This document shows positions 32,628-45,384 of a stretch of 64,000 nt of DNA, one piece after another. Within the stretch, counting starts at the first letter, position 1. Each line of letters opens with the position of its first letter. The stretch is taken from NCBI GenBank assembly GCA_025716855.1, contig JAIXMQ010000022.1, forward strand, positions 186,001 through 250,000, read 5' to 3'. Made by a program: the position numbers and the translations under genes. A model generated the notes under the pieces. The model saw nothing but the letters and a program-made list of their open reading frames with translations, had not been told where the DNA came from and did no database searches. Source of the stretch: Pilaira anomala (lineage: Eukaryota > Mucoromycota > Mucoromycetes > Mucorales > Mucoraceae).

Positions 32628-35612
32628 ATGAGGTAATAGAAACTTGTCATTGTCTTTTTTTTTTTTATATAACTCATAAAAAAAAAAAAGTTACAGCAAA
32701 CCAACCAAACGCAATTACAAAGTTATTTATGACCCAGAACTCGATTTCAATACACCGAAACGTAGCGACACAATTGCTTTAGAATACGAAAAGATAATAC
32801 CTGGAAGAGCAAAAGATCCACGTCTATCACAAAATATCAAAAGTCGTTTATATAACACAAGTTTCAATATTGTTTCATACACTGTAAGAAAATAAAAAAG
32901 GAGGAAGAAAAAAAAAACATCCACTTTACATTAACTCATTCAATAGGATGCCATCCAACCTGTACTTGTCTCAAATATATCTTCTCAGACAACCGAATCT
33001 CAACTTATTTCTATCCTTTCCGTCTACGGAAAAGTCAATCGAGTTGAAATTCTTAAAGATACAGGTAAAGCCAAAGTCTATTTTGAACATTTGGAGTCTG
33101 CTAAATCCGCTGTAAGGAACGGAAATGGTCGACATGCCGTGATATCTGGTGATACACTCAACATCGAGTTTGACGGTATGTAGAAAAAAAAGGTCTTTTA
33201 TACATGTGTGTGTAACTTATTGAAAAAAAAAAAAAAAAAATTAGAATCCCTTCAAAAAACTCCCGAATGGAGTAACAACAACGGAACATTCGATGACCGA
33301 AAACGATTTTCACGATGGTCCAAACCGCAAATGAAAACGTACACAAAAGCTACGATTGCAAGAGATTCATTACCATTTATTCGAGGCGCAATGGAAGAAC
33401 TTGAACGATGCTTATCATCGTTTGGGTTAATTGATATCTATCACGATACCTATCACTGGTACATTTTATTTGAATCAAGACAGGCAGCAGTTCAAGCGCA
33501 ACAGTTCATACATGATAAAAACTATCGTGTTTTAGGGTACTTGATTGAGCTCACGGTGGAACTTCATCCACCCTCTCATTTACCCGTTTCACCTGAAACT
33601 TCGTCTCTTCTCTTACCTAGCAACGGCAGTCATACCGCTGTGATTGCTTCAGCAAAACACATGTTATATCAAGAACTTGCTGATATCTTTTTAAAAGATA
33701 TCAAGACACGAATTATGAGTCCCTGTATATACGATTTCTTGAGTCCATCATCCCTTTCTAAACCGATCCTAAACCCAATTGCGACGACTACAACTACTAC
33801 AGCTGCTTTATTGGAATCGGATATTGTTGCACATGCGTTAGGTCAGGATCCATCTGAAGAGATGGTACATCATGATTTGTATAAACTACCTCGTTTTAAA
33901 CGAAAATCTATCTCGTCTGACATACCACAAAAGACAGTGATAAAACAAGCGGCAGTAGAGCAAGAGAAGAAGAAGGAGGAGGAGGAGGAGGAGGATGAAG
34001 AGGTGGATATAGGTTCTCAAGAAATCCAATGTCCACCACCACCACCACCACCACCACCACCACCACCATTACCATTATCACTGCCCTCTGTACCAGCCAT
34101 ACAACCTAGAAAAGCAATCCATTACTTTAACTCAAGTCACAGTGAAGAAGAAGAAGACGATGAAGAACAAGACGATTTCCTTGGTACAAAAAAATGCATG
34201 AAAAAGAAAGGGACTAGAAAATACGAAGAGAGCGATACAAGCAGTGATACGAAACGGAGCAGCAGTAGTAGCAAACGTAAAGTGATATTGAAGACGAAAA
34301 AACGTCGTGCGTCCGTTCCAAAAAAGAGAATACAAGAACAAGAGCTGACGAGTAAGAAAAGAAGTAAATCATTGTGTGTGCCAGCTATGGTGCAGTCACC
34401 CTCTAGTTTAGATATCGATGTGGATGGAGATGAATCGGATGATCAAGGAGAGAAACTAAGGAAGAGTGTAACTCAAAAAAAAGAAGAGAACGAGAAACAT
34501 CGTACGATCCAGTATCCCGCTTTTAGTGACGCATTATTCGACGAGATGTTAAGTCATGTAGATGATATCGATCCTGAAATTCAAGCATGGTGTCAACCTG
34601 AATCACCTGTAGAACTTGTGAAAGAGTGGGATCCTCTTCACCAGACAAAAGATGTAGAGGATTTAGAGTACTTGCAAGTTGCTTTAATTGAAAAAGTCGA
34701 TCCCAACTCAAACACAATTCATCACGGTAAGCGAAAGAGAGAGCTCCCCTTTTTTTGATATACATTCTAACATTTTAAACTTTAGCATTAGAGAAATTAG
34801 AAAGAAATGAAAGAAGAATGTCACAATCAGCACGAACAAGAGGTTATTATCCAATTCCAGATTCAGTCAAATCCACCTACCTACCGAAAAACAAAGCACT
34901 TTACGAACCTACACCAGGGACCGTGATCAAGGCATCGCGATCGAACCGAGTGAATAAGCGTCGATTACTGGTACAGAACAAAGCTTTAATTGAATCGGAT
35001 GTTTTGAAATTCAATCAACTGAAGCTACGTAAAAAGCAACTACGATTTGCTAAATCGCCTATTCATGATTGGGGACTGTATGCCGAAGAACGGATTGATG
35101 CGAACGAGATGGTGATTGAGTATGTGGGAGAGATCATTCGACAACAAGTGGCGGAGGAAAGAGAACGAAGGTATGAGCGATATGGGATCGGTAGTAGTTA
35201 TTTGTTTCGATTGGATGAAGATACTGTGATTGATGCAACGAAAAAGGGTGGTATTGCACGATTTATTAATCATTGTTGTACTGTAAGTCTTGGGGGAAAA
35301 AACTTTATATATATATATATATATTTTCTTATTGTATTTTAACAACAACAATAACTTCTAAGCCAAATTGTAGTGCGAAAATAATTACAGTAGATAAACA
35401 AAAGAAAATTGTGATTTATGCAAACCGAGATATTGAGCCAGGAGAAGAAATTACATATGATTACAAGTTTCCTATTGAACCTGATAAAATACCTTGTCAC
35501 TGTGGTAGTAAGTTTTGTAAAGGAACGTAAGTAAATTAAAAATATATATATATATCATTTCAATCACGTGTGAGTGTGTAGCATTTTAATTTTTTCTTTT
35601 AGTTTGAATTAA
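32628..35612 (+). CDS. SET1: histone H3-K4 methyltransferase Set1 (COMPASS)
   Basis: Catalytic subunit of COMPASS, methylating histone H3 lysine 4. Seven exons, about 32628-32632, 32697-32883, 32947-33175, 33245-34726, 34786-35282, 35363-35526 and 35603-35612, give about 857 residues. The N-terminus ([12 protein letters not shown] ... DPRL) and an RRM ([35 protein letters not shown]) match Set1. The middle is acidic/basic low complexity with a run of about 11 prolines. The end has n-SET ([14 protein letters not shown]), SET ([43 protein letters not shown]) and post-SET ([13 protein letters not shown]). The last exon encodes only the final LN and stop. The first coding exon is only ATGAG. It converges on the dynein gene. 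Confidence 0.93.
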
Positions 35613-35952
35613 AAAATGTAACGATGTCAAAAAGGTACACCTGTAACTCAAAAAAACTTTAAAAAAAAAAAATTTTTTTTTATAATAACCCACAAAAGCT
35701 CTTTTTTTATGAAAAAAGACGGCGGTACTGAAAAAAAAAAAAAAAAAAAAAAAAAACCATGGATCAATGTTGAAAAAGGAAATTACAAAGCTGCTGCATT
35801 AAAAAACAATAAAACGCGATTCAAGCTCCACAACAACAATAAACAAAAAAAAAAAAGATATTTGGTATTTTTTATTTGGTGTAAGTGGGGGTTGGTCACA
35901 TATATATATATAATTTATAAAAAGAGAGAAAGAGTGAGTGTATTTTTTTTTA
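35613..35952. other. convergent 3' intergenic region
   Basis: 340 bp between the Set1 and dynein light intermediate chain stop codons, with A-runs and GA-rich sequence near 35922-35935. The A-rich frame at 35709-36014 is not considered coding. Confidence 0.4.
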
Positions 35953-38468
35953 TTATTTGCTTGCGGTATATTGTCCCATGCGATCCAATTCTTTATAAAC
36001 ATCCTTTCTGGTGATTGCAGGACGTCTATAAGAGGCCGGTTCTTCACTACGACCATTCGGTTGTCCACCGGGCCCACCATTTAATAAAGAGGAGCCAGGA
36101 GAAGAGGGAGTACCTGTAGGCGAGGCAGCACCACCTGAGGAAGCCTTCTTTGATAAAAGGGATTGAAAGAAATTAGCAAGTACTTCATGCGAGGGACCAT
36201 TTTGTCCGTTCATAGCAGGTGTAGTGGATGTCGCTGCTGCTACGGCTGCGGCCGCTGCTGCTGCTGCTGAAGAAGAAGAAGGTGGAGTTGAAATAGGTGG
36301 TAATGTATTAATCTTTTCTGGTGTAGATTTCTGGGATAAAAAAAAAAAAAAATCATATATAAAATTTTAGTTTTAGTTTTTAGTTTTTTTTTTTTTTTTT
36401 AAAAGAAAAGAAAAAAAGCTTTACATGTTTATGGTTTTTACTGTGTCTATCGTTCACATCAGCTGCACCCACACGCATCATATCGAGAGAGGCAGCAGAA
36501 ACGCCAAGAGGACCAACGACACCCGGTCTTGAAATATGGTCTGCACCTGTACCTTGTCTATTTGATTCATGCGTTGTCTTTTGAAGGGTTTCATAATGAC
36601 GTTCAAAGAACGATTGTTCATCTTCACAAATGGTGGTGGTTGGTATGATATGCTGAGGCTTAAAAAAAAAGTAATATTAATTTTTTTTTTTTACACGTTT
36701 TTTTTTTTTTTTTGCTAGTACTCACTTGAACTTCGGCATCTCCATTCGGTATAGATTCTTCATATGTACCTCTTGCGCCTAATCTACCAGGACTTTGTCG
36801 ATCGATGACAGCCTCCATATCAGCGTCCCAACCATCACTTAGATCATTACAATCAAAGCCTTCTCTTAAGATTTTGATTTTCCCCCAAGAATCCCAGCCA
36901 GATGGAACGAGGACAGTATCACGTTCAATCACCTGAGCTTTAATATGAAACGGGTATGTCTTTGTAGATGTAGTTAGAACACGATGTAATATATATTCAC
37001 GAAGATTGTGATAGGTATAAGGATGAAGTGTTGAGGTATAGAATAATGCTGCACCGTCTATGTTTTTTGGGGGGATCAGTTTTATATATATGTACAATCT
37101 TTCCTTTTTTTTTTTTTTCCAAATTATACTTTACATTTCATACAAATACATCGAAGTGTTTGTTGAATAAAATCAAATTGATCATCTTTATAGTCATGCG
37201 TTTGCTCTAAAGTATTTAATGCATCACTCTGCATAATCATAAATTTGTTTGTTTGTTAGCTATATTTCTTTTGGTTTTTAAGCAACTTAAAAAAAAAAAA
37301 AAAGAGCCAGTTGAGCTTACTTTGCAACAAACGATCGTGATTGGCATACCAAGGTTATTTGTTAAACAACCTTGAGTCAGTGGTAATACAACTTGATCTG
37401 CAGCAGATGGGGTTGTTGTTGTGGTGGTGGTGGTGGTGGTCGTATTTAATGTGGGAGCAGGTACGAAATTGTTACTAGCTGTAGTGGATGGTATAGAGCT
37501 TGTAGATGTTGAAGCGGTCATTGTTAAGGTGGATGGTTCAGTATAAGTTTGTAAATAATGTTCCACTATACAGACATAAAAAAGTTAGTTAGTTTTTTTT
37601 TTTTGGGTAAATAAAAAGGGGGGAAGGAAGGAAAAAATTGATATACATTTTTCTCGTAATTCATCAACAATGGCTTTTCCTTTACTCCAAGTAGTTTCAG
37701 CAGCAAGGCCTTCTTTACAGATCTCATCAATCAAATGGTGTAATACATTGATCCAACGTTCTAAAGTCTCTAAGAATTTCCAAGGACGCGTCCAATCAAT
37801 TAAAATCAAAACACAAGAATCTGTGATGGTTTCTGCTCTGATAGCAAATCTTAGTAGAGGTAAAAATTCAGGTGAAGATAAAGCAAGTTGATATAAACCA
37901 AGTCGAGCAACGGCTAACAGAAGAGTGTTAAAATAAAAAATAAAAATAAAAAAACACATATATAAAAAAAAAACAAACCTTCATTCTCTTCATCCTTGAC
38001 ATCAACAAAAGTATACCCTAAAGCCAAGTCATTTTTTTCTTCGTTGGTTTGTATATTGGTTTGGGTATAATGGTGTGTAGCACTCACGCTAAACGGTGTT
38101 GCATTCTCTTCGGTTTCAAACTTTGATACGGGTTGTGGTCCAGGATCGTTTTTTAAATAATGAACTAAAGTAGATTTACCTACACCTGGTTCACCTTTTT
38201 TTTTTATATACACACATACAAAACTTTTTTAATAAAAAAAAAAAAAAAAACTTTCTTTGCAAAGAGCTCCCTTACCTAGTATTAAAACGTTTTTAGTGGG
38301 TACCATTTTAGAAGAAGCAACTCCTTTTAAAATGCCAGACCAAATCTCATCTTTCTCGGGTATAAAAAAATTTTGTTGTTGTTGTTGTTGTAACTGTCCG
38401 TTATTTGTCATGACAGAATTTGTAGAAACACTTTGTGAAGGCGTTACAGAAGATAATAATCCATTCAT
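35953..38468 (-). CDS. cytoplasmic dynein light intermediate chain
   Basis: Subunit that sits on the dynein heavy chain and links the motor to cargo adaptors. Eight exons, about 38276-38468, 37979-38194, 37647-37913, 37321-37565, 37135-37228, 36726-37057, 36425-36658 and 35953-36330, give about 652 residues. The Ras-like fold has a P-loop GEPGVGKST (residues about 64-72), LILIDWTRPWKFLETLERW, EHYLQTYTEP, HDYKDDQFDFIQQTLR and YGAALFYTST. The C-terminal half is disordered, with an Ala run (AAAAAAAVAAA), and carries VLANFFQSLLSKK, matching the short amphipathic helix that animal light intermediate chains use to bind Hook/BICD-type adaptors, then KDVYKELDRMGQYTASK. It diverges from the Arb2-domain gene. 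Confidence 0.92.
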
Positions 38469-38670
38469 TTTTCTCGGATAAAAAAAAAAAGGTGTGTGTG
38501 TATGTGTGTGTGTGTTTCCTTTTATTATTATTGATTTTTTTTTTTATTATGATTTAGAATATGTATTCAAAGAAGAAAAACAACAAGAAGAAAAAAAAAG
38601 AGAGAGAGAGAGAGAGAAAAAAAAAAGGGACCAACACACAAACACACATGTTTCGGTGTTGGTGGAGTCA

Positions 38671-38702
<32 letters not shown>

Positions 38703-38786
38703 CATGCACTTGAATGAAACAAAAAGAAAGAAACAATTCTTGCGGGGATTTGACAGCCCCTCTTCATTTTTTTTTAAAAAAAAATA
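38469..38786. promoter_or_regulatory. bidirectional promoter region
   Basis: 318 bp between the divergent dynein light intermediate chain and Arb2-domain genes. It contains GT repeats (about 38492-38515), GA repeats (about 38601-38618), an A-run of about 28 (38670-38697) and a T-run joined to an A-run near 38767-38783. Confidence 0.45.
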
Positions 38787-40657
38787 ATGTACAGAAGAAG
38801 ATTTGTTAAGAAGGAAGAAAAGCCTGTGATTCCTACTACGATCGATGGCTTTGGTTATGTGATTAAAGAGAATGGTGAAATAAGACACAAACAAACAGGT
38901 ACAAAACCAAAAAAAAAAGCTTTTATATTATTCGCGTCTTTCAAAGAGAATATTAACAACACAATAGATGAACCCTATAAGTTTGACTTTTTAGCAAGAG
39001 ATAGACCTTATAATGAAGAACGCTACAAGGTCTTTATTGGTAAAAGCAGAAAGAGAATTAAAAAAAAAAAACCTTATATCATAACTTTTTTTTTTTTTTT
39101 TCCCCTTTTTTTTTTTTTTTATAGATCTTGTAGGAGATGTGGTAGAAGAAAAGTTACAAGCAGCACCTTATAACTTTCAAAAGGTGATTGTACCTATTGG
39201 TGCTGACCCTTCTAAAGACGTCCATTCCTATATTTATATGACGTAAGATCAAATCAAAATAACAAGAATTTTTTAGAGTTAATTGTTTATATGTATTTTT
39301 TTTTTTTAAGTCCAAACGCCATGACCACAACAGATAAAGTAATTGTATTTATTCCAGGTAACCACACCAGGTAAAAAAAAAATAATAATTAAACGGATAT
39401 AAACAAATTTTTTTTTTTTTTAATTTTTGTTTAATTTATAGAATTGGTCAATGGAGTAGAAGAGTCATGTGTGATGAAAGTATTGTGGTAAATTAATCTA
39501 AAAAATGATTTTTTTTTTTCAATGTTAATTTTATATATATATATATATAGACTGGTTCCATGATGCATATTACAGACTTGGTAAGAGAAAAGGGATATGA
39601 AGTCATCATTTTAAATTCAAATGGTAATTATTGGTATGACAATCGAGCTTGGGTAAAGAGAGAGAAACAAATGATATATATATACATCTATCAAAGAGAA
39701 TCTCTAATCAATTCTATTTAGGATGCTCCCAAGGCTCATTGTACTGAGATCATAGAAGTTCCTGGTAAAAAAAAAAAAAAAATAGATAACTTGCATATAA
39801 AAAATGATGAAATCTAATGCAATGCATTTTATTATTTAGGAAGTGAGACCCCAGAAAATCATTGTCAATACGTATTTCATCACTTTATCAGGTAAAAAGC
39901 AAACAACAAGAAAAACTCCTCCTCCTCCCCTTTTTTTTTATATATATATTACTTACACTTACAATATAGAAATGTCAAAGCAGAGAAAGTAGCTGTACTT
40001 GCAATGGGTTGGGGAGGACATGGTTTTACCTTGGCATTAAATAATGAATGTAAAGTGTTTCTCTCTTTTTTTTTTAAAAAAAAAAAAAAAAAACTTGATC
40101 TAATGCTGTATTTTTTTTTTTTTTTTTTAGTCGATTTTATTAAAGAGCATGTGAAGGCAGTTGCAATGACAAACAGTGTCCATGCACGCGATTTGATCGA
40201 AGGTGAAGGTAAACGCGCATTTATGTTTGATGTAAGTGGAATTAATATTACTTGCCTTGCATTTTTTTTTTTCTATCTATCTCATCCCCCCCCCCCCTCT
40301 TTTTTATTAGAATTGTGTGAATTGGGTTGTATCCACTGCTAAAAAAGGAGAAGTGCTTCAAGATCTTCGTTACGGTTGTACTAGTATTTCTTCTGGTAAG
40401 TATATTCTTTTAGTGTGTGTTTTAAGCTTTTTTTATCTTATATACTTTTTTTTTTTTTTGGTTATTGTATAGAGCAAGAAATTGCAGATTTCACTTTAAA
40501 TGCCATGTTGGAAGATATCATGAGATTCATTTATATTAAAATGGGAGATATCGAACCAGCTCAAGAAGAAAGTGAGGATGAGGATGATGGAAATAGAGAA
40601 TTGACAAAGGAGGAATTAGCAGATCTTGAAAATATCGATATGCTTAGTGTAGAATAA
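38787..40657 (+). CDS. Arb2-domain protein (FAM172/Arb2 family)
   Basis: Twelve short exons (about 38787-38898, 38968-39039, 39125-39242, 39311-39370, 39442-39487, 39551-39652, 39722-39764, 39840-39891, 39970-40049, 40131-40231, 40311-40395, 40473-40657) give about 351 residues. Family landmarks are GEIRHKQTDEPYKFDF, IVPIGADPSKDVHSYIYM, VIVFIPGNHTRIGQWSRRV, EVIILNSNGNYWYDN, ENHCQYVFHHFI, VAMTNSVHARDL and NCVNWVVS. In fission yeast Arb2 is a subunit of an Argonaute siRNA chaperone complex. FAM172 proteins are related hydrolase-fold nuclear proteins. The segment where a hydrolase-fold protein carries its nucleophile reads AMGWGGHG, with no Ser. The tail is acidic. Skipping the first intron (69 bp, open in frame) was chosen because the spliced form aligns better with the family. 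Confidence 0.85.
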
Positions 40658-40738
40658 AAATTATGTTTATTGTATTACTTGTGATTTCCTATTATTTATA
40701 TATAAATCCCAAAACAATGAGAAACAACAAATCTTGGC

Positions 40739-40774
<36 letters not shown>

Positions 40775-40929
40775 TTAATAAGACTTGATCTTAAGTATAT
40801 ATATATATCTTGATCTAATTATTTATAGATGAGATAGAACGATTCTATCTATTCTATCATATTACAAGAAGGTTATATAAAAAAAAAAAATCTTATATAG
40901 TCATGTGTGTGTGTGTGTATTGTTTTGAG

Positions 40930-41290
40930 AGGTGATACGCGGGGGGGGGGATGATTGCTTCGGGAACAAATGATACAAACAATATAAAACAAATGTTATT
41001 ATTATCTAATCGAGTCAGTGTGCATCATTACGCATAAATTTTTTTTTTTTATTATTATTATAGGCTCAGGCCTCTTGTTTTTTTTTTTCTGCCGCGATCT
41101 TCTTGTATTGTGATAATCCGTCGATTGTTTATGAAAAAAAGTAGTTTTTCGTATCACCTTTTGTGATATAAAAAATGTGTTGTGAAAAAAAAGTAAAAAA
41201 GATATATAGTATAACACAGTGAACATCTTTTTGCAGCACATTACTTTGCATTGCATTTTTTTTTTTTTTTTTTTCAAGTATACACTTCTT
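40930..41290 (+). repeat. left arm of long imperfect inverted repeat
   Basis: Colinear with the reverse complement of 42850-43312. Shared landmarks in order are GTGATACGCGGGGGGG (40932-40947), a 22 bp perfect match (40958-40979, core CGGGAACAAATGATAC), TGCATCATTACGC followed by a T-run (about 41021-41050), a GCCGCGATC phrase (about 41091), GTATCACCTTTTGTG (about 41151-41165) and TTTGCATTGCATTTTTT (about 41245). Confidence 0.55.
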
Positions 41291-42045
41291 TTTTGATGAA
41301 AAGCATCAATTTTTATAATATTCAGGGTATACATTAGAATGACTTTTTTCTTGAGTGTTTTTTTTTTGCATTATGATGTGACAGCTCTATAGGATAATGA
41401 TTATTTAATACATTCAGCATTTAAAAGTTTTAACAATTGATTCATAAAAAAAAAGTATGTATGTAATGAGGGGATTTGTTTTTTTTTTTTTTACACAAAA
41501 GTTCGTAGATTTATTAAAAAAATGTTTGATTTAGTGAAATTGATAACTTTTTTTTTTTTTAATTAACAATATATATATATATATATATACAAATGCTGAT
41601 CCTTTTATGCAAAACGGGACCTTTCTTTCTTTTCGTTTACAGAAAAAAAAAACAATTTCATTCACTTTTTTTTTTTCTTAGTTTTTTTTTTTTTTTTTTT
41701 GTATAATGATACACAAACGTCAAAATTATTTTTCGTACGCCCATGAAGTCATTACTCGGCAATTTAACTCAAAAAAGTTTTTTTTTTACACACACACAGT
41801 TGCACATAAAAAGCGCTTGCTGGGGGGGGGGGGGAATACTTATGCAGGAACATTTTAGAACTGTCTCACAAAAGATTTTCAATACAGTAAAAAACTCAAT
41901 ATTGCTGCTTATTGTTTTTATTAGAAACGATTAAAAAAGGTTATAAAAGATGTATGTTTGGTTGTAATTAATTATGCGCGAATGACAGCAAACGATTTTT
42001 TTTTTTTTTAATTAGAAATTTTTTTTTTTTTTTTTTTATAAAGTG

Positions 42046-42078
<33 letters not shown>

Positions 42079-42849
42079 TTCTGCTGCTAATGGTAAGATA
42101 GATCTTGGCAATTAAAATCAAAAAGACTAGAGTATTCTTTTTTTTAATATATCCCTTTTTATCTGTATCGTCCAAACTCTGATAAAAAATCTTTTTTTTT
42201 TTTTATAAACGGTTTTTTTTTTTTAACAAAGAAAGAAAAAGAACAACGATTGAATTCATTCTACTTGGTTACCATTTTTCACTTTTTTTTTTTTTTTTTT
42301 ATTCTCTACTGTACATGTATGCAATGTTGAATGACAAGCTAAAAACAGAAGCATGAGCCTGTCACATTCGTTTTTTTTTTAAAAAAAAAATAAAGCAAAG
42401 TAAACATTACACACACACACAATAAAAAAAAAACAATATATACGATTATAATATAAATTCTTCCAAAGAAATCTTTTTTAAAAAAAAAAATACTAACCTG
42501 CAAGCCTAAAAAAAAAAAAAAAAAAAAAAATCTTTATTACAAGTTCTGTCAAAAAAAATAGAACAATTCTATTTGTGCCTGATCGTCTTTATTATCACAC
42601 ACAGTTTCAAAGAGACGTTCTTTTTTTTTCGTTTTAATATAAACATATATTCTTCTCGATATATAATAAAAATCGTGAATCAATGATTTAAAGAGGGCTA
42701 TATACTAAAAGTCTTTTTAAGCAACTCTAAAATAAATAAAAATATAAACCTAAATGTATACGCCCAAAAAAAAAAAAAAAAACCTACTTTCTTTCTTTTC
42801 TCTGTTGTAAGCCCGGATTATGAGAGAGTCATCTAGTAATTTTGATGAA

Positions 42850-43312
42850 AAAAAAAAGGAAATGCAATGCAAGGTGATGCAGTGTAAACCATCCAATCTT
42901 ATTAACTTATAAACCTCTCTCTCTCTCTCTCTCTCTCTCTCTATTATACACTCTTACATCACTTTTGATATAATTGCTTTTTGTTTATTCGATTTATACT
43001 TACACCAATTTTCTTTTTTTGAATTAAATAATATAATACAAACAATGAAAATTGTATAGATATAATACACAAGAAAAAAAAAAAAAGAAGGTGATACACA
43101 ACCATAAATATAAGGGGGTAAAAAAAAAAAAGATAATAATAGGTCGATCGTAACGGCAAAAAAAAAAAAAAGCTGCATCATGATGCATATACAAGAAACT
43201 TATGAATCCATAATGATACTTTTCTTATATATATATTATTTGTATCATTTGTTCCCGAAGTAAAAAAAAAAAAAAATCTCATCCCCCCCGCGCGCATCAC
43301 AAACTAAATAAT
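42850..43312 (-). repeat. right arm of long imperfect inverted repeat
   Basis: Read on the minus strand from 43312: GTGATGCGCGCGGGGGGG, the 22 bp perfect match (43239-43260), TGCATCATGATGCAGC followed by a T-run (about 43172-43187), GCCGTTACGATCGACC (about 43142-43157), GTATCACCTTCTT (about 43086-43097) and CACCTTGCATTGCATTTCC (about 42858-42876). The order and spacing parallel the left arm; the spacer between arms is about 1.6 kb. Confidence 0.55.
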
Positions 43313-44094
43313 AAAAGAACGACCCAACTATCAAAATAAACATACACACATGACCTTCTATTGAGTTCAGCCCTAAAAAAAAAAAAGCTTTGTCTCATTA
43401 ATTGGTTTAACTTTTTTTTTTTTTTGTTTTGACTCTGGGCTTTTTTTTTTTTTAAAAAAAAAAACATCAAGTGTTTAAAAAAAAAATATATAATGTATTC
43501 ACAAGATCTAAACCCAAGACAAATGATTACAAAATAATAGAAAGCGTGGATAAGAAAGGTGTCAAAATATTCCTTTTTTTTTATTCTATCCATGTGGGCT
43601 AGTTGTATTTTAATCACCACGGCATTTTGGTATATATTATTGATTAAAGAAGACTTTTATCTATACAAGGAAACAATAAGGGGGTTGTTATTTTTTTTTT
43701 TTTTTTGGAACGGAGCTCTTTGTAAATAGATACAAAAATACTTGGGGCGTAAAAAAAAAAAATAGAGAGAGGAAGGGGGGGGAGAGAGTGTGTGAGAGAG
43801 TGAGAGTGAGAGTGAGAAAGAGAGAGAGAAAGAGAGTGATTACAGAGAGAAGAGAGCAAATAGCGCCAGAGTGAATCTGTATAAAGACAAATTAGGACAA
43901 GCGTAACTGAATTTTTTTTTTTTTTTTACTTTAAGGAACGAAAAACCCGTTTAGTTTTGAGCTCCGGTAATGTGTTTTGGTTGGTTCTATACAAATATAT
44001 GCAGGTAAAGTCAACTGCTTTGCAGCATAAACAGTAAATAGACAGACAATCAATCATTGAAGCACAACCATGTAGTACATTCCGCCACCCATTA

Positions 44095-44133
<39 letters not shown>

Positions 44134-44370
44134 ACCATGACCTTTATATGAACTCCCCCCCCCCCTCCTCCTCTCTCTCTCTCTTCTCTTTTTCTTTTCT
44201 TTCTTTCTTTCTTTTTCTTCACGTATTAAAAAGCTTCTTGTTTATTTTTCTTTTTTTTTTCCTCTTTACTTCTTTTTTTTTTTTTCTTATACATATATTT
44301 TTTGTAAGTTCAAATAATAATAATAAAAGAAAAATAAAAAAAGAAATATTCATTCTATCTACAGTTTAAA

Positions 44371-45347
44371 ATGGAAGGCATCTATCAAAGCAATTTATAT
44401 TCTTCACAACCATTACCTTACATTTTGCCACCTACTCATCCTGAACCGAATTCATATTCACATTATGGCACGCAACAACAACAACAACAACAACAGCAAC
44501 AACAGTATCGATCTAGTGCATTTTCTAATGCTAGATCATCTCCCACCTCAAGTTCAACACCCTATCATCATTCGGCTGGACTGGATAATGCAGCACCTTC
44601 TTCCACTCATAATTATACATCACATGGTGACTTGACTCATCCTAATAATCATCATGATACCAATCCATCTAACTCGAATGATAACTATCATCATCATCAT
44701 CATCATCAACATTGGAATTCATCACCTAATCTTTCTTGGAATTCTAGTCCACCACCACCACCACTTCCTCTACCATCTCGTAATAATAGTTTCACAAGTT
44801 ATAATTCATCTCTGCCTCATATGTCTACTCCTATCCAAAGACCCAAGTTAACTACAACTGTTTGGGAAGATGAAGGTACACTTTGTTATCAAGTCGATGC
44901 CAAAAGTGTGTGTGTAGCTCGTAGACAAGGTAATATATATATACGTATATAAAAAAAATAATTTTAATAACAAACAAATAACTTCTTTTTTTTTATAAGA
45001 TAATGATATGATCAATGGTACAAAATTACTTAACGTTGTTGGTATGTCTCGAGGTAAACGCGATGGTATTCTCAAAAACGAAAAAGGTCGTGTTGTTGTC
45101 AAAGTCGGTGCAATGCATCTTAAAGGTGTTTGGTAAAGTTTACAACTGTCTGTCTGTCTGTCTATCTGTCTCAATTTTTTAATTTTTTTTTTTTTTTTTT
45201 ATTTATTATTAGGATCACATTTCCTAGAGCTAGAGATTTAGCAACTAAATTTAAAATTGTGGATATATTATATCCTTTATTTGTTGAGGATCCTTCTGTA
45301 TTCTTATCGGTCCCACCGCCTCCTCCTTCTTCTTCTTCTTCCGGTAG

Positions 45348-45384
<37 letters not shown>

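Larger units (their letters stand above)
40658..44370. other. 3.7 kb gene-free region upstream of the APSES gene
   Basis: No supported coding frame. The sequence is dominated by A- and T-runs, T-run/A-run junctions (about 42370, 42474, 43441), GA repeats (42049-42072), CT repeats (42915-42941) and a G-run (41821-41834). An imperfect inverted repeat occupies 40930-41290 and 42850-43312. The last 230 bp before 44371 are strongly pyrimidine-rich, as expected for a leader. Long upstream regions are common for developmental regulators, so this may be a promoter and 5' leader, but no transcript signal can be proven. Confidence 0.5.

Noticed and set aside
35709..36014. Plus-strand Lys-rich frame between Set1 and the dynein gene
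   Set aside because: Derived from an A-run and overlaps the antisense of a well-supported exon.
41002..43620. Several minus-strand frames in the gene-free region before the APSES gene
   Set aside because: They are dominated by Phe and Lys from T- and A-runs and show no exon structure or protein motifs.
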